Assembly: GCA_021846965.1 (NCBI GenBank)
Contig: JAJZWA010000006.1
Location: 1 to 64,000, forward strand
Length of the DNA stretch: 64,000 bases
Reading direction: 5' to 3'
From: Pseudomonadota bacterium
GTDB lineage: Bacteria; Pseudomonadota; Gammaproteobacteria; Burkholderiales; Burkholderiaceae_C
The notes below the pieces were generated by a model, which had not been told where the DNA came from, ran no database searches, and saw only the letters and a list, made by a program, of their open reading frames with translations. Both the position numbers and the translations under genes were made by a program. Every line of letters begins with the position of its first letter. Within the stretch, counting starts at the first letter, position 1. Shown here piece by piece: positions 1 through 9,207 of this stretch.

Positions 1-127
1 GACGCTTGTTCTTGGTCGTCTTCTTGGTCAGGATGTGACGCTTGAAGGCCTGGCCGCGCTTGACCGTACCACCCGGCCGCACGCGAAAGCGCTTGGCGGC
101 GCTTTTCTTGGTTTTCATCTTGGGCAT
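1..127 (-). CDS. rpmI: 50S ribosomal protein L35 (3' end cut by window edge)
   Basis: The minus strand encodes the N-terminal 42 residues of a small, very basic protein beginning [16 protein letters not shown], which is characteristic of ribosomal protein L35 of the large subunit. The ATG at 127-125 is preceded by a GGAG Shine-Dalgarno sequence about 9 nt upstream. The reading frame is still open at base 1, so the C-terminus lies outside the window. The gene follows infC on the same strand, and rplT would be expected next, as in the widespread thrS-infC-rpmI-rplT cluster. In that cluster the family is usually autoregulated by L20, but no L20 site can be demonstrated here. Confidence 0.96.
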   Translation of the reverse strand, partial: MPKMKTKKSAAKRFRVRPGGTVKRGQAFKRHILTKKTTKNKR

Positions 128-208
128 GGACTGCTCCGTTGGAATGAACATGATCACAGGCGCCCGCGCCATGCGGAACTTGAGCCTGTGCGCACTTGGA
201 ATCGACAA

Positions 209-229
209 CGGCCCGGTTGAACCGGGCCG
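209..229 (-). promoter_or_regulatory. Strong hairpin between infC and rpmI
   Basis: A perfect 9-bp inverted repeat (CGGCCCGGT / ACCGGGCCG) with a 3-nt loop lies in the 162-nt infC-rpmI gap. On the minus strand it is followed by TTGT, which is a poor U-tract. It could be a weak or processing terminator, or part of the structured rpmI leader that ribosomal protein L20 binds in other bacteria. The structure is seen directly; its role is inference. Confidence 0.5.
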
Positions 230-289
230 CCGCCGGGGCCCGCGCCGGGGCTCGCGCCCTGGCTGCGGATGGGGTGTGCCGGATCGCGC

Positions 290-835
290 CTACTTCTTCT
301 TGCGCGGTGCCAGCACCATGATCATCTGCCGTCCCTCCAGGCGCGGCATCTGCTCGACCTGGGCATGCGCCTCGAGGTCGTCGCGCACCCGCTCGAGCAG
401 GCGCATGCCGATTTCCTGGTGGGTGATCTCGCGGCCGCGGAACCGCAGCGAGATCTTGGCCTTGTCACCGTCGTCCAGGAAGCGCTTCAGATTGCGCAAC
501 TTGATCTGGTAGTCGCCCTCGTCGGTGGCAGGCCGGAACTTGACCTCCTTGATCTGGATCTGCTTCTGCTTGAGCTTCGCCTCGTGGGAGCGCTTCTGTT
601 CCTGGTACTTGAACTTGCCGTAGTCCATCAGCCGGCATACCGGCGGCGTGGCAGTCGGAGCAATTTCCACCAGGTCGACCCCCCGTTCCTCGGCCAGGCG
701 CAAGGCCTCTCCGATGGACACGATCCCCAGCGCCTCGTTTTCCTCGCCGCTCAGGCGGACCTCGGGCACGTTGATCTCACGGTTCAGGCGATGGGCCCTT
801 TTCTCCGGGGCGTTGCGGCTCTGTAGCGTAGCGAT
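290..835 (-). CDS. infC: Translation initiation factor IF-3, with an ATC start codon
   Basis: IF-3 binds the 30S subunit, prevents premature joining of the 50S subunit and proofreads the start codon and initiator tRNA. The protein (181 aa) shows the N-domain with [12 protein letters not shown], the basic linker rich in K and Q, and the C-domain with [15 protein letters not shown]. Conserved family sequence ([22 protein letters not shown]) extends upstream of the first conventional start codon, a GTG at 769. This extension ends at an ATC codon at 835-833. The codon before it is ACC and the one before that is a TGA stop, so no ATG, GTG or TTG is available. An AAAGG Shine-Dalgarno sits 8 nt in front. 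The rare AUU-type start codon of Escherichia coli infC underlies autoregulation by IF-3, and the same logic probably applies. The gene lies 64 nt after thrS. Confidence 0.95.
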   Translation of the reverse strand: MATLQSRNAPEKRAHRLNREINVPEVRLSGEENEALGIVSIGEALRLAEERGVDLVEIAPTATPPVCRLMDYGKFKYQEQKRSHEAKLKQKQIQIKEVKFRPATDEGDYQIKLRNLKRFLDDGDKAKISLRFRGREITHQEIGMRLLERVRDDLEAHAQVEQMPRLEGRQMIMVLAPRKKK

Positions 836-899
836 GGTTCAGCCTTTCAATGAATTCGTGGGAGGGGACGGCAGGCCGGGAGCCAGGCGGGGCCAGGCT

Positions 900-2822
900 T
901 CAGCTGCCCCGCACCGCCTCGAGCTCCGCGCGAAGGCGCTGCTCGAATGCGGACAGGCTCAGAACCCCCAGATCCTGGTTGCCGCGCGCGCGCACCGCAA
1001 CCGACTCACTGGCACGTTCCTTGTCCCCGACCACGAGTAGGTAGGGAATCTTTTGCAACGAATGTTCCCGGATTTTATAACCGATCTTATCGCTGCGCAA
1101 ATCAGACTCGACTCTAAGGCCTTGTTTTTGCAGTCTTTGCGCCACTTGCGCAGCGTAGCCGGCCGAATCGTCGGTGATGCTCATCACCACCGCCTGCACG
1201 GGCGCCAGCCACAGCGGCATGGCGCCGGCATGGTGTTCGATGAGCACGCCGATGAAACGCTCCATCGAACCGACGATGGCGCGATGCAGCATGACGGGGC
1301 GGCGCCGCGCGGACTGCTCGTCCACGTAGCTGGCGTCCAGGCGCTCGGGCATCATGAAGTCCACCTGCATGGTGCCCACCTGCCAGGCGCGGCCGATGGA
1401 GTCCTTCATGTGGTACTCGATCTTCGGGCCGTAGAAGGCGCCCTCCCCCGGCAGCTCGGTCCAGCTGTCCACTCCGCTGCCGCGCAGCGCGTCGCGCAGG
1501 GCCTGCTCGGCCTTGTCCCACACCTCGTCGCTGCCGATGCGCTTTTCCGGGCGCAGGGCGATCTTGAGCGCGATGTCGGTGAAGCCGAAATCCGCATAGG
1601 TCTTCATGGCCTGGCCGTGGAAGGCCGCCACTTCGGACTCGATCTGCTGCTCGGTGCAGAAGATGTGCCCGTCGTCCTGGGTGAAGCCGCGCACGCGCAG
1701 CAGCCCGTGCAGGGCCCCGGAGGGCTCGTTGCGGTGGCAGCCGCCGAACTCGCCGTAGCGCAGGGGCAGATCGCGGTAGCTGCGCAGGCCGGCGTTGAAA
1801 ATCTGCACATGGCCCGGGCAATTCATCGGCTTGAGCGCGTACTGGCGCTTCTCCGACTCGGTGAAGAACATGTTCTCCGCGTAGTTGTCCCAGTGGCCCG
1901 AACGCTTCCACAGGCTCACGTCCAGCACCTGCGGGGCCCGCACCTCCTGGTAGCCGCTGTCGCGGTACACGCGGCGCATGTACTGTTCCACCGCCTGCCA
2001 GATCTGCCAGCCCTTGGGGTGCCAGAAGGCCAGGCCCGGGGCCTCGTCCTGGAAATGGAACAGGTCGAGCTCGCGCCCGAGTCGGCGGTGGTCGCGCTTC
2101 TCGGCCTCTTCCAGGCGATGCAGGTAGGCGGCCTGCTCCTCCTTGCGCGCCCAGGCGGTGCCGTAGATGCGCTGCAGCTGCTCGTTGCGGTGGTCGCCGC
2201 GCCAGTAGGCCCCGGCCACCTTCATCAGCTTGAACACCTGCAGCCGGCCGGTGGAGGGCACGTGGGGGCCGCGGCAGAGATCGGTGAAGGAGCCTTCGGT
2301 GTACAGCGACACATCCTCGCCGGCGGGGATGTCGCGGATGATCTCGGCCTTGTAGCGCTCGCCCTGCGCCTCGAAGAAGGCCACGGCCTCGTCACGGGGC
2401 ACGACGCGGCGCTGCACGGCTTCGTCGCGCGACGCGATCTGCGCCATGCGCTGCTCGATGGCCGCCAGGTCCTCGGGCGTGAAGGGCCGCTTGTAGGCGA
2501 AGTCGTAGTAGAAGCCGTCCTCGATCACCGGCCCGATGGTGACCTGCGCCTCGGGAAACAGTTCCTTGACGGCGTAGGCCAGCAGGTGGGCGGTCGAGTG
2601 GCGCAGGATGTCCAGGCCCTCGGGGTCCTTGGCCGTGATGATGCTCACGCGCACGTCCTGTCCATCCTGCAGACGATGGCTGAGGTCGACCAGCCGGTCG
2701 TCGACCTTCGCGGCCAGCGCGGCCTTGGCCAGGCCGGGGCCGATGCTGGCGGCCACGTCGGCCAGGCTCAGGGGGTGGTCGTAACTGCGGCGCGATCCGT
2801 CGGGAAGCGTGATGTGGGGCAT
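900..2822 (-). CDS. thrS: Threonine-tRNA ligase
   Basis: This enzyme charges tRNA-Thr with threonine in the cytosol. At 640 aa it has the normal full length of a bacterial ThrRS: an N-terminal TGS domain (about 1-60), an editing domain with the HSTAHLL motif that clears mischarged Ser-tRNA-Thr, a class II catalytic core containing MNCPGH (zinc-binding Cys) and DDGHIF, and a C-terminal anticodon-binding domain. The ATG at 2822 gives the expected N-terminus [10 protein letters not shown]. There is no obvious Shine-Dalgarno, and an intrinsic terminator ends only about 22 nt upstream, so expression probably depends on read-through. infC and rpmI follow on the same strand. Confidence 0.98.
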   Translation of the reverse strand: MPHITLPDGSRRSYDHPLSLADVAASIGPGLAKAALAAKVDDRLVDLSHRLQDGQDVRVSIITAKDPEGLDILRHSTAHLLAYAVKELFPEAQVTIGPVIEDGFYYDFAYKRPFTPEDLAAIEQRMAQIASRDEAVQRRVVPRDEAVAFFEAQGERYKAEIIRDIPAGEDVSLYTEGSFTDLCRGPHVPSTGRLQVFKLMKVAGAYWRGDHRNEQLQRIYGTAWARKEEQAAYLHRLEEAEKRDHRRLGRELDLFHFQDEAPGLAFWHPKGWQIWQAVEQYMRRVYRDSGYQEVRAPQVLDVSLWKRSGHWDNYAENMFFTESEKRQYALKPMNCPGHVQIFNAGLRSYRDLPLRYGEFGGCHRNEPSGALHGLLRVRGFTQDDGHIFCTEQQIESEVAAFHGQAMKTYADFGFTDIALKIALRPEKRIGSDEVWDKAEQALRDALRGSGVDSWTELPGEGAFYGPKIEYHMKDSIGRAWQVGTMQVDFMMPERLDASYVDEQSARRRPVMLHRAIVGSMERFIGVLIEHHAGAMPLWLAPVQAVVMSITDDSAGYAAQVAQRLQKQGLRVESDLRSDKIGYKIREHSLQKIPYLLVVGDKERASESVAVRARGNQDLGVLSLSAFEQRLRAELEAVRGS

Positions 2823-2843
2823 GGTGCGCTGGAAGCGGGCAAC

Positions 2844-2868
2844 AAAAAAGTGCGGGCAAGCCGCACTT
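2844..2868 (-). terminator. Intrinsic terminator or attenuator directly upstream of thrS
   Basis: On the minus strand an 8-bp stem (AAGTGCGG / CCGCACTT) with a 5-nt loop is followed by a run of T. It sits after tRNA-Val and ends about 22 nt before the thrS ATG. It can end the relA-tRNA-Val transcript. There is no room for a normal promoter between it and thrS, so a thrS message must pass through it. A second copy of the GTGCGG arm (minus strand, 2913-2908) could compete for the 3' arm and act as an antiterminator. The terminator is clear; attenuation is inference. Confidence 0.75.
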
Positions 2869-3020
2869 CTGTCCTTGCAACGCGTCGGGATCTCCGCGCG
2901 CGACGGTCCGCACAGCCTGGTCGGGAGTTCAGGGCTCGCGACGAGTTCGCTCGGGCAGCGGCAAACGTGGCAGGGCTTTCATGGGCGCGGGGCCGACACG
3001 GCGTGCCGGCGCTGGAATCC

Positions 3021-3097
<77 letters not shown>

Positions 3098-3197
3098 GTA
3101 AACCGCAAATGGTAGCACGACACCCCGGTTCCCAGGCAAGTATTCCGGCCTGCCCCGCAGCCCTCGGGCGCCTGCCCGGGTCCCGGCGCGCGGGCCC

Positions 3198-5423
3198 TCA
3201 GCGCCTGCGCGCAAGGCGCACGCCCCGCACCTCGCGCAGTTGCGCCAGCGCGGACGACAGCGCCTCCAGTCCCGGCAGCTCGACGGTGAACAGCATGTGG
3301 GCGGTGTCCCCGCGGCTCTGGGTGCGCACGCCGATGACATTGAGCTTCTGCTTGGAGAAGACCTCGGAGATGTCGCGCAGAAGGCCATGGCGATCGGCCG
3401 CCTCGACCATCAGGTCCACCGCGTAGATCCCGGAATCGCGGGCGCCCCAGGTCACCGGGATGACGCGTTCGGGGTGGCGCTGCCGGAGATTGCGCGCGTT
3501 GCTGCAATCGGCGCGGTGCACCGAGACGCCCCGCCCGCGCGTGACGAAGCCGCAGATGGCATCGGGCGGAGCCGGCTTGCAGCAGCCGGCCAGCTGGGTC
3601 AGCAAGGCGTCGACCCCGACCACCAGCACGCCGCCGGGCTGGGCCTTGGCCGCGCGCAACTCGAGTTCCTCGCCTTCCGGCTCCGCGACTTCGCCGCCGC
3701 GCAGGAAGGTCTCGAGCTGGCGCAGGGGAAGGTTCTCGCTGCCCACGCGCTCGAACAGCTGCTCGGGCGAACGCAGGCCCAGGCCGCTGGCGAGATCCTG
3801 CAGGCTCATGCCGCTGCGCCCCTCGCGCTGCAGCAGCTTTTCCACCTGGGCGCGGCCATGGGCGGTGGTCTGCTCCAGGGCCTGGGCATTGAACCAGGCG
3901 CGCACCTTGGCGCGCGCCCGCGCCGAGCGCAGGAAGCCGAGCTCGGGGTTGAGCCAGTCACGGGACGGTCCGCCCTGCTTGGCGGCGACGATTTCCACCG
4001 TCTGGCCGCTGCGCAGGGGGGTGTTCAGCGGCAGCAGCGCGCCGTCCACGCGTGCCCCGCGACAGCGGTGCCCCAGGTCGGTGTGCACGGCATAGGCGAA
4101 GTCCACCGCCGTGCTGCCGCTCTCCAGTTCGAGAATCCGCGCCTGCGGGGTGAGCACGTAGACGCGGTCATCGAAGGGGTTGCCCGCCGCGGGCGCCACC
4201 TGGGCGCCGCTCGCCGCGGTGCTTCCCGCCTCGCCCGCGAGTTCGCCGCGCCAGGCGAGCAGCTGGCGGGCCAGCGCCACCTTGGCGTCGAAGCTGGACG
4301 CGGCCACCACGCCCTTGTAGCCCTGCGCTCCCGCTTCCTTGTAGGCCCAGTGCGCGGCCACGCCCTGCTCCGCATGCTCGTGCATCGCGTGGGTGCGGAT
4401 CTGGATTTCCAGCGGAAGCTCGCGCGGGCCCCGCACCACCGTGTGCAGGGACTGGTAGCCATTGGCCTTGGGGCGCGCGATGTAGTCGTCGTACTCGGCC
4501 TCCAGCGGGCTCCAGATCTCGTGCACCAGGCCCAGCGCGGCGTAGCACTGGTCCACGGTCTCGACCACGATGCGCAGGGCCAGCAGGTCCATCACCTGGT
4601 CGAGTTCGAGGGACTTGCCCTGCATCTTGCGCCAGATGCTGTACGCATGCTTGCGCCGCCCGCTGACCGAGGCCTCGATGCCCTGCGCCGCCAGCGCCTC
4701 GCGCACGCGCGCCCCGGCCTGCGCGATCAGCGCCTCGTGCTCGGCGCCGCGTCGATGCATCCAGTCGGCGATGCGCGCGTATTCCGCGGGCCGATCCAGG
4801 CGGAAGGCCAGGTCCTCGATTTCCCACTTGATCTGCCACAGGCCGAGGCGGTTGGCCAGCGGCGCCCAGATCTGCAGCGAGGTCTGCACGAAATCCTCGG
4901 GTGCGCCCTGGCCGGCGAGGGTGAAATAGCGCAGGGACTGCAGCCTTGAAGCCAGGCGCAGGGGAATCACGCGCAGGTCTTCCGACATGGCCAGCAGCAG
5001 GCGGCGCAGCATCTCGCGATGGCGGGTGGAACTGTCGGCCGTGCCGCCGGCACCGCCCTGGCGGGCCAGCGTGAACACGCCCATGAGCTTGCGGCTCTCC
5101 AGCGCCAGGCGCGCGTTGTCGCGCCCGAACACCTTCGACAACTGCTCCTCGGGCTTGGACAACTGGCCCGCGGCCAGGCTCAGCCATGCCGCCGCGCGCG
5201 TGGCCTCGTCGGCGCCGATGGAGGCCAGGATGGCCTGCACGGCATCGGCATGCTGCAGCGCCGGCTCTCCGCTGTCGAGCAGGACGTCGGCCAGCAGCGG
5301 AGCGCTGAAGCTTCGCGCCCGCTGTGGCAGCGCATCGGCGTGCGCGAGGCCCTCGACCCCGGAGGCGGGAGGCGGCGGCTGCCGCGCGCCGCTCGCTGCG
5401 GCATGTTTCGCGGGCTGGTTCAT
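3198..5423 (-). CDS. relA: GTP pyrophosphokinase RelA, monofunctional (p)ppGpp synthetase
   Basis: RelA makes (p)ppGpp from ATP and GDP/GTP on stalled ribosomes carrying uncharged tRNA. The 741-aa protein has a degenerate N-terminal HD region (WLSLAAGQLS where active hydrolases have an HD pair), a synthetase domain with KHAYSIWRKMQ and ANGYQSLHTVV, a TGS domain (VYVLTPQARILEL), a conserved Cys-Cys region (LAGCCKPAPPD) and a C-terminal ACT/RRM domain. The motif EYDD matches the EXDD signature of synthetase-only RelA rather than the RXKD of bifunctional Rel/SpoT enzymes. It starts 16 nt after the upstream hydrolase gene and is followed by tRNA-Val. A separate spoT gene is expected elsewhere. 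Confidence 0.95.
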   Translation of the reverse strand: MNQPAKHAAASGARQPPPPASGVEGLAHADALPQRARSFSAPLLADVLLDSGEPALQHADAVQAILASIGADEATRAAAWLSLAAGQLSKPEEQLSKVFGRDNARLALESRKLMGVFTLARQGGAGGTADSSTRHREMLRRLLLAMSEDLRVIPLRLASRLQSLRYFTLAGQGAPEDFVQTSLQIWAPLANRLGLWQIKWEIEDLAFRLDRPAEYARIADWMHRRGAEHEALIAQAGARVREALAAQGIEASVSGRRKHAYSIWRKMQGKSLELDQVMDLLALRIVVETVDQCYAALGLVHEIWSPLEAEYDDYIARPKANGYQSLHTVVRGPRELPLEIQIRTHAMHEHAEQGVAAHWAYKEAGAQGYKGVVAASSFDAKVALARQLLAWRGELAGEAGSTAASGAQVAPAAGNPFDDRVYVLTPQARILELESGSTAVDFAYAVHTDLGHRCRGARVDGALLPLNTPLRSGQTVEIVAAKQGGPSRDWLNPELGFLRSARARAKVRAWFNAQALEQTTAHGRAQVEKLLQREGRSGMSLQDLASGLGLRSPEQLFERVGSENLPLRQLETFLRGGEVAEPEGEELELRAAKAQPGGVLVVGVDALLTQLAGCCKPAPPDAICGFVTRGRGVSVHRADCSNARNLRQRHPERVIPVTWGARDSGIYAVDLMVEAADRHGLLRDISEVFSKQKLNVIGVRTQSRGDTAHMLFTVELPGLEALSSALAQLREVRGVRLARRR

Positions 5424-5439
5424 CGCGCGCTGCGGGGTC

Positions 5440-6339
5440 TCAAGCCCCCGCCAGGTGGTCCAGCAGGAAGCGCTGCACGGGCTCGATCTGCTCCGGGCTC
5501 ATCAGCGTGGGGGCATGGCCCACGCCGGGGATCTCGAGGCTCCGCGCCTGCGGCCCGCGCGCGCACATGGCCTGCGCGGTGCCGGAGCTGAGAATGTCCG
5601 AATGCTCGCCGCGCAGCACCAGGGTCGGCGCCTTGACGGCGTCGTACAGCGCCCACATCGCCTGCTCGCCCGCGGCCAGCTGGGCCGCGGCGTCGGGCGC
5701 GCCGAGCTGCGCGAAGGACTGCAGGATGCCCGGGTCGTAGTGCAGCAGCAGGCTGCCGTCGGGCTGCTGCACCAGCATGGGGCGGCACAGCTCCAGCCAG
5801 TCGGCCCGGCTGTGCGGCCCGAAACCCTCCGAGACCGACCACAGGTAGTCGGCGGCTTCGTCCAGGCTGGCGAAGCGCATGCGGCGCGCCAGGCCGCCGG
5901 CGATGCGACGCAGGCCCTGCTCGGCGATGGAGGGACCGATGTCGTTGAGCACCAGGGCCTGCAGGGGGCTGTCCTGCAGCCCGCCCAGCGCGATGCCGAT
6001 GAGCCCGCCCATGGAGGTGCCCACCCAGCCCACGCGCCGTGCGCGCAGGCGCGCCAGCAGCGTGACCATGTCCGAGGCGTACTGCGCCACCTGGTAGAGC
6101 TGGGGCGCCAGCCACTGCGAGCGCCCGCGCCCGGCGACGTCGGGGCACACCACGCGCATGCGCCCGCTCAGCGCCGCGGCCAGGCGGTCGAAATCCCGCC
6201 CCTGGCGCGACAGCCCGTGCACGCAGACCACGACGTCGGGATGCTCCGGCTCGCCCCACTCCCAGTAGGCCATGCGGTGCAGGCCGCCGGGATGCAGGCA
6301 GGAAACGAATTCGAGTCGGGGTTGGCGGGCTTCGGTCAT
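5440..6339 (-). CDS. Alpha/beta-fold hydrolase
   Basis: This is a 299-aa cytoplasmic alpha/beta hydrolase. The nucleophile elbow GTSMGG places the catalytic serine at residue 109. An HG oxyanion-hole motif is at residues 41-42 (VCVHGLS), and the catalytic histidine is probably in GVGHAPTLM near the C-terminus. No signal peptide is visible. The substrate cannot be read from sequence; esterases, haloalkane dehalogenase-like enzymes and C-C hydrolases share this fold. The gene is divergent from thyA and only 16 nt upstream of relA, so the two are probably co-transcribed. Confidence 0.85.
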   Translation of the reverse strand: MTEARQPRLEFVSCLHPGGLHRMAYWEWGEPEHPDVVVCVHGLSRQGRDFDRLAAALSGRMRVVCPDVAGRGRSQWLAPQLYQVAQYASDMVTLLARLRARRVGWVGTSMGGLIGIALGGLQDSPLQALVLNDIGPSIAEQGLRRIAGGLARRMRFASLDEAADYLWSVSEGFGPHSRADWLELCRPMLVQQPDGSLLLHYDPGILQSFAQLGAPDAAAQLAAGEQAMWALYDAVKAPTLVLRGEHSDILSSGTAQAMCARGPQARSLEIPGVGHAPTLMSPEQIEPVQRFLLDHLAGA

Positions 6340-6416
6340 GGCGAACAGCTACGATGCATGAGACGCATATTAGGCCCGCACGGGGGCCTCCACGAACCCC
6401 CTCGAGATCCACCTCC

Positions 6417-7235
6417 ATGCTTCGCACTCCCTACGAAGACCTGTTGCGCATGGTGCTGCGCGACGGCGCCGACAAGCCCGACCGCACCGGCACCGGCACG
6501 CGCAGCCATTTCGGCGCCCAGCTGCGCTTCGATCTGCGCGAAGGCTTCCCGCTGGTGACCACCAAGCGCGTGCATTTCAAGAGCGTCGCCGTGGAATTGC
6601 TGTGGTTCCTGCGGGGCGAGAGCAATATCGCCTATCTGCATGAACATGGTGTGTCGATCTGGGATGAATGGGCCGATGCGCAAGGCGAGCTGGGCCCGGT
6701 GTACGGCGTGCAGTGGCGCTCGTGGCCGGCCGCCGACGGCAGCCACGTGGACCAGATCGCGCAACTCATCCAGGGCCTGCGCGCGCAGCCGGACTCGCGC
6801 CGCCACCTGGTCAGCGCGTGGAACGTGGGCGAGATCTCGCGCATGGCGCTGCCCCCCTGCCACGTCCTGTTCCAGTTCTACGTGGCCCCGGCCCTGCCGG
6901 GCGGGGCGCCGCGCCTGAGCTGCCAGCTGTACCAGCGCAGCGCCGACCTGTTCCTGGGCGTTCCCTTCAACATCGCCAGCTATGCCCTGCTCACCCACAT
7001 GGTGGCCGATCAATGCGGCTTCGAGGTGGGCGAGTTCATCTGGACCGGCGGCGACTGCCACATCTACCACAACCATTTCGAGCAGGTGCGCCTGCAGTTG
7101 TCCCGCCCGCCCTTCGCGCCGCCGCGACTGCGCCTGCGGCGGCGCCCGGCCAGCGTGTTCGACTACGAACTCGAGGACTTCGAGCTCGTCGACTACCAGC
7201 ACCATCCGGCCATCAAGGCCGCGGTGGCCGTCTGA
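6417..7235 (+). CDS. thyA: Thymidylate synthase
   Basis: ThyA methylates dUMP to dTMP using 5,10-methylene-tetrahydrofolate and releases dihydrofolate. The protein is 272 aa from the ATG at 6417, which matches family N-termini ([14 protein letters not shown]). The frame remains open 21 codons upstream, but that extension looks non-homologous. The catalytic cysteine is C148 in [10 protein letters not shown]. Folate and dUMP contacts include RTGTGT near the N-terminus, [10 protein letters not shown] and [10 protein letters not shown]. folA follows 28 nt later and regenerates tetrahydrofolate from the product, so the pair forms one functional unit. Confidence 0.98.
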   Translation: MLRTPYEDLLRMVLRDGADKPDRTGTGTRSHFGAQLRFDLREGFPLVTTKRVHFKSVAVELLWFLRGESNIAYLHEHGVSIWDEWADAQGELGPVYGVQWRSWPAADGSHVDQIAQLIQGLRAQPDSRRHLVSAWNVGEISRMALPPCHVLFQFYVAPALPGGAPRLSCQLYQRSADLFLGVPFNIASYALLTHMVADQCGFEVGEFIWTGGDCHIYHNHFEQVRLQLSRPPFAPPRLRLRRRPASVFDYELEDFELVDYQHHPAIKAAVAV

Positions 7236-7263
7236 ATCTCCCGCGCATCCGCGAGGCCACGCC

Positions 7264-7776
7264 ATGTCCACTTCCGCCCCAGGCACCCGCGTCAGCCTGA
7301 TCGCCGCCCTCGCACGCAACCGGGTCATCGGCCGCGACAACGCGCTGGTCTGGCACATCCCGGCTGACCTTGCGCATTTCAAGAAGATCACCCATGGTCA
7401 CCCGGTGGTCATGGGGCGCAGGACCTGGGATTCCATCGGTCGCCCGCTGCCCGGGCGGCGCAATCTGGTGGTCACGCGCCAGGAGGCGTGGAATGCGCCG
7501 GGCGCGGAGCCCGTGGCCTCGCTGCAGGAAGCGCTGCGCCTTTGCGTGGAGGCCCCCGAGGTGTTCGTGATCGGCGGCGCGCAGATCTACGAACAGGCGC
7601 TGCCGCTGGCGCATCGGCTGTGGCTGACGGAAATCGAGGCCGAGCCGCAGGGCGACGCCTGGTTCCCGGCGTGGCCGAGGGATCAGTTCGAGCAGGTCAG
7701 CCGCGAGCACCATGAGGCACAGGCCGGCATCCCGGCCTTCGACTTCGTGCTCTACGAGCGCCGCGCCCCGGCCTGA
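7264..7776 (+). CDS. folA: Dihydrofolate reductase
   Basis: FolA reduces dihydrofolate to tetrahydrofolate with NADPH and is the target of trimethoprim. The 170-aa protein has the family motifs in order: SLIAALARNRVIG at the N-terminus, LVWHIPADLAHFKKIT containing the proton-relay acidic residue (D35), the NADPH-binding VMGRRTWDSIG, and FVIGGAQIYEQALP. It starts at the ATG at 7264, 28 nt after thyA on the same strand. The gene faces pmbA tail to tail with a 23-nt gap. Confidence 0.98.
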   Translation: MSTSAPGTRVSLIAALARNRVIGRDNALVWHIPADLAHFKKITHGHPVVMGRRTWDSIGRPLPGRRNLVVTRQEAWNAPGAEPVASLQEALRLCVEAPEVFVIGGAQIYEQALPLAHRLWLTEIEAEPQGDAWFPAWPRDQFEQVSREHHEAQAGIPAFDFVLYERRAPA

Positions 7777-7799
7777 GCCGGGCGCGGGAGGCGCGGGCT

Positions 7800-9146
7800 T
7801 CAGCTGCCCGCGACGGTCATCGATTCCAGCAGGATGGAGCCGGTGCTGCGACTTCCGCTCACGTGCACGTCGGCGCCGACCGCGCGTATGCCCAGCAGCA
7901 TGTCTCGCAGATTTCCCGCCACCGTGATCTCGTGCACCGGGTAGCGGATCTGGCCGCCTTCCACCCAGAAGCCCATGGCGCCGCGCGAGTAGTCGCCGGT
8001 GACGTAGTTGATGCCGTGGCCGATGAGCTCGATGACGAACAGCCCGCGGTCGAGCTTGCGCAGCATCTGCGCGAGGTCGTCGCCGGGGCGGGTGAGCCGG
8101 CTGCTCAGGCTCAGGTTGTGCGAGCCGCCGGCGTTGCCGGTGGTGGGCAGGCCCAGCTTGCGCCCGGAGTAGGTGGACAGGAAATAGCCCTCGAGCACGC
8201 CGCCGCGCACCACGCTGCGCTTGCGCGTACGCACGCCCTCGTCGTCGAAGGGGGCGCTGCCCATGCCATCCGGCACCCGCGGGTCCTCCAGCAGGTCCAG
8301 GTGCGAGGCCAGCACCGGCTTGCCGAGCTGGTCCACGAGGAAGGAGGCCTTGCGGTACAGGGTGCCGCCGCTGGTGGCGTGCACCAGCGAACCGATCAAG
8401 CCGGCGGCCAGCGGGGCCTCGAACAGCACCGGGTACTGGCCGGTGGGGATCTTGCGCGCCTTCAGGCGCGACAGGGCGCGCTCGGCGGCATAGCGGCCCA
8501 GCGCCTCGGGGTCGGACAGCCTGGCCGCGTCGCGGTGGCTGCTCCACCAGTAGTCGCGCTGCATGTCGTTGCCGCGCCCCGCGATGGGCACGCAGGACAG
8601 GCTGTGCCGGCTGCTGGCATAGCCGTCGCTGAACCCGCGGCTGTTGGCCAGCAGGAAATGCATGTGCTGCGCGGACACCGAGGCGCCTTCGCTGTTGCGG
8701 ATGCGCCGGTCGGTGGCGAAGGCGGCGTCCTCGGCGCGGCGCGCCAGCTCCACCGCCTGCTCGACGCTGGGATCCCAGGGGTGGTACAGGCCCGGGTCGC
8801 GGGTGCGCGCGGCCAGCAGCTCGGCCTCGGGCAGGCCGGCGCAATCGTCCTCGGCGGTGTAGCGGGCGATGTCGAAGGCCGCGCGCACCGTGCTGCGGAT
8901 GGCCTGCGCGGAAAAGTCCGAGGTGCTCGCGTGCCCGCGGCGCTGCCCGGCATAGACGGTGACGTCCAGCCCCTTGTCGGTGTTGTGCTCGACCTGCTCG
9001 ACGCGCCCGATGCGCACGTTGACGCTCAGCCCCTGGCCTTCGGAGACCTCGACCGCTGCATCGCTGGCGCCGGCCTCGCGCGCTTCCCGCAGCGCCAGCG
9101 CCGCGAGTTCCTGGAAATCGGATTTGGAGTATGCGAAGTGACCCAC
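7800..9146 (-). CDS. pmbA: Metalloprotease PmbA (TldE), TldD/PmbA family
   Basis: PmbA/TldE partners with TldD in a zinc-dependent heterodimeric protease that processes peptides such as microcin precursors and is linked to CcdA turnover in E. coli. PmbA is the subunit without the metal-binding HEXXXH helix, and none is visible here. The reading frame is open far upstream, but family similarity begins at GHFAYSKSDFQEL. The only suitable initiation codon there is the GTG at 9146, giving 448 aa, the usual length. C-terminal motifs include GINYVTGDYSRGAMGFWVE and ITVAGNLRDML. tldD is not in this window. A 10-bp tandem repeat lies just upstream. Confidence 0.92.
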   Translation of the reverse strand: MGHFAYSKSDFQELAALALREAREAGASDAAVEVSEGQGLSVNVRIGRVEQVEHNTDKGLDVTVYAGQRRGHASTSDFSAQAIRSTVRAAFDIARYTAEDDCAGLPEAELLAARTRDPGLYHPWDPSVEQAVELARRAEDAAFATDRRIRNSEGASVSAQHMHFLLANSRGFSDGYASSRHSLSCVPIAGRGNDMQRDYWWSSHRDAARLSDPEALGRYAAERALSRLKARKIPTGQYPVLFEAPLAAGLIGSLVHATSGGTLYRKASFLVDQLGKPVLASHLDLLEDPRVPDGMGSAPFDDEGVRTRKRSVVRGGVLEGYFLSTYSGRKLGLPTTGNAGGSHNLSLSSRLTRPGDDLAQMLRKLDRGLFVIELIGHGINYVTGDYSRGAMGFWVEGGQIRYPVHEITVAGNLRDMLLGIRAVGADVHVSGSRSTGSILLESMTVAGS

Positions 9147-9167
9147 GGAAGACCTGACGGTTGTAAG

Positions 9168-9207
9168 GGTTGGAGACGGTTGGAGAGGGTTGGAGAGGTT
9201 TGGAGAT
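9168..9207. repeat. Four tandem 10-bp repeats between pmbA and darP
   Basis: Four adjacent units read ggttggagac, ggttggagag, ggttggagag and gtttggagat. The 10-bp period is close to one DNA helical turn, so the copies face the same side of the helix. The array sits 22 nt upstream of the pmbA GTG and 57 nt upstream of the darP ATG, in the space where both promoters must lie. It could be a protein-binding array or a length-variable microsatellite. Confidence 0.85.

Noticed and set aside
2929-2982. A 17-codon leader peptide before thrS ([17 protein letters not shown])
   Set aside because: It has only one threonine codon and no Shine-Dalgarno, so it does not look like a threonine-sensing leader peptide.
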